A stretch of DNA of 64,000 nucleotides from Sisyra terminalis (taxonomy: Eukaryota; Arthropoda; Insecta; Neuroptera; Sisyridae). The notes beneath the pieces are model-generated. The model searched no databases and was not told the origin of the DNA. It worked only from the letters and a program-made list of their open reading frames with translations. This document shows positions 62,625-64,000 of the stretch, piece by piece. Position 1 is the first letter of the stretch, and the number at the start of each line of letters is the position of its first letter. The position numbers and the translations under genes were made by a program. The stretch lies in contig OY292275.1 in assembly GCA_958496175.1 (NCBI GenBank), positions 17,050,001-17,114,000 on the forward strand. Reading direction: 5' to 3'.

Positions 62625-64000
<1,376 letters not shown>

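Overview
This is an A+T-rich, intron-rich animal nuclear sequence, almost certainly insect. It carries transformer-2, NURF301/E(bx), a WIP/verprolin, a class I PI3K catalytic subunit, the proteasome subunit Rpn6, ABCF3, AIMP2 and a little-elongation-complex subunit, all with standard GT-AG introns. The order cannot be fixed by eye. There are no bacterial, organellar, rRNA, CRISPR or bona fide tRNA features. All multi-exon models below were built by hand from reading frames, splice-site sequence and phase; for E(bx), ABCF3, ICE2, WIP, AIMP2 and tra2 the summed exon lengths are exact multiples of three.

Layout, left to right: tra2 (minus, 2739-9225) is head-to-head with the intronless Rpn6 (plus, 9646-10911). 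ICE2 (minus, 11282-14821) is head-to-head with ABCF3 (plus, 15126-19709). A 3 kb gap follows, then WIP (minus, 22796-27987), whose last small exon lies across a 2.6 kb intron holding a dead LINE. From 28.0 to 35.7 kb there is no gene; it holds four tRNA-derived SINE copies, a palindrome-built repeat and a GC-rich patch that may be the WIP promoter. E(bx)/Nurf301 (minus, 35702-52517, 22 coding exons, about 2811 aa) fills the centre. Next come a dead piggyBac-like element (54031-55450), another SINE, AIMP2 (plus, 56864-59479), a 3 kb gap with a perfect 101-bp tandem duplication, and the 3' end of a class I PI3K catalytic gene (minus, 62625 to the right edge).

The genes are unrelated housekeeping and regulatory functions (splicing control, proteasome lid, snRNA transcription, translation-associated ABC ATPase, actin regulation, chromatin remodelling, the multi-synthetase scaffold, insulin signalling) rather than an operon-like system. 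What is less ordinary is the repeat layer: a tRNA-derived SINE family (six copies, all on the minus strand), at least five inverted-repeat elements, a piggyBac derivative with the asymmetric internal repeats of that superfamily, and a decayed hammerhead-like motif in a tra2 intron.
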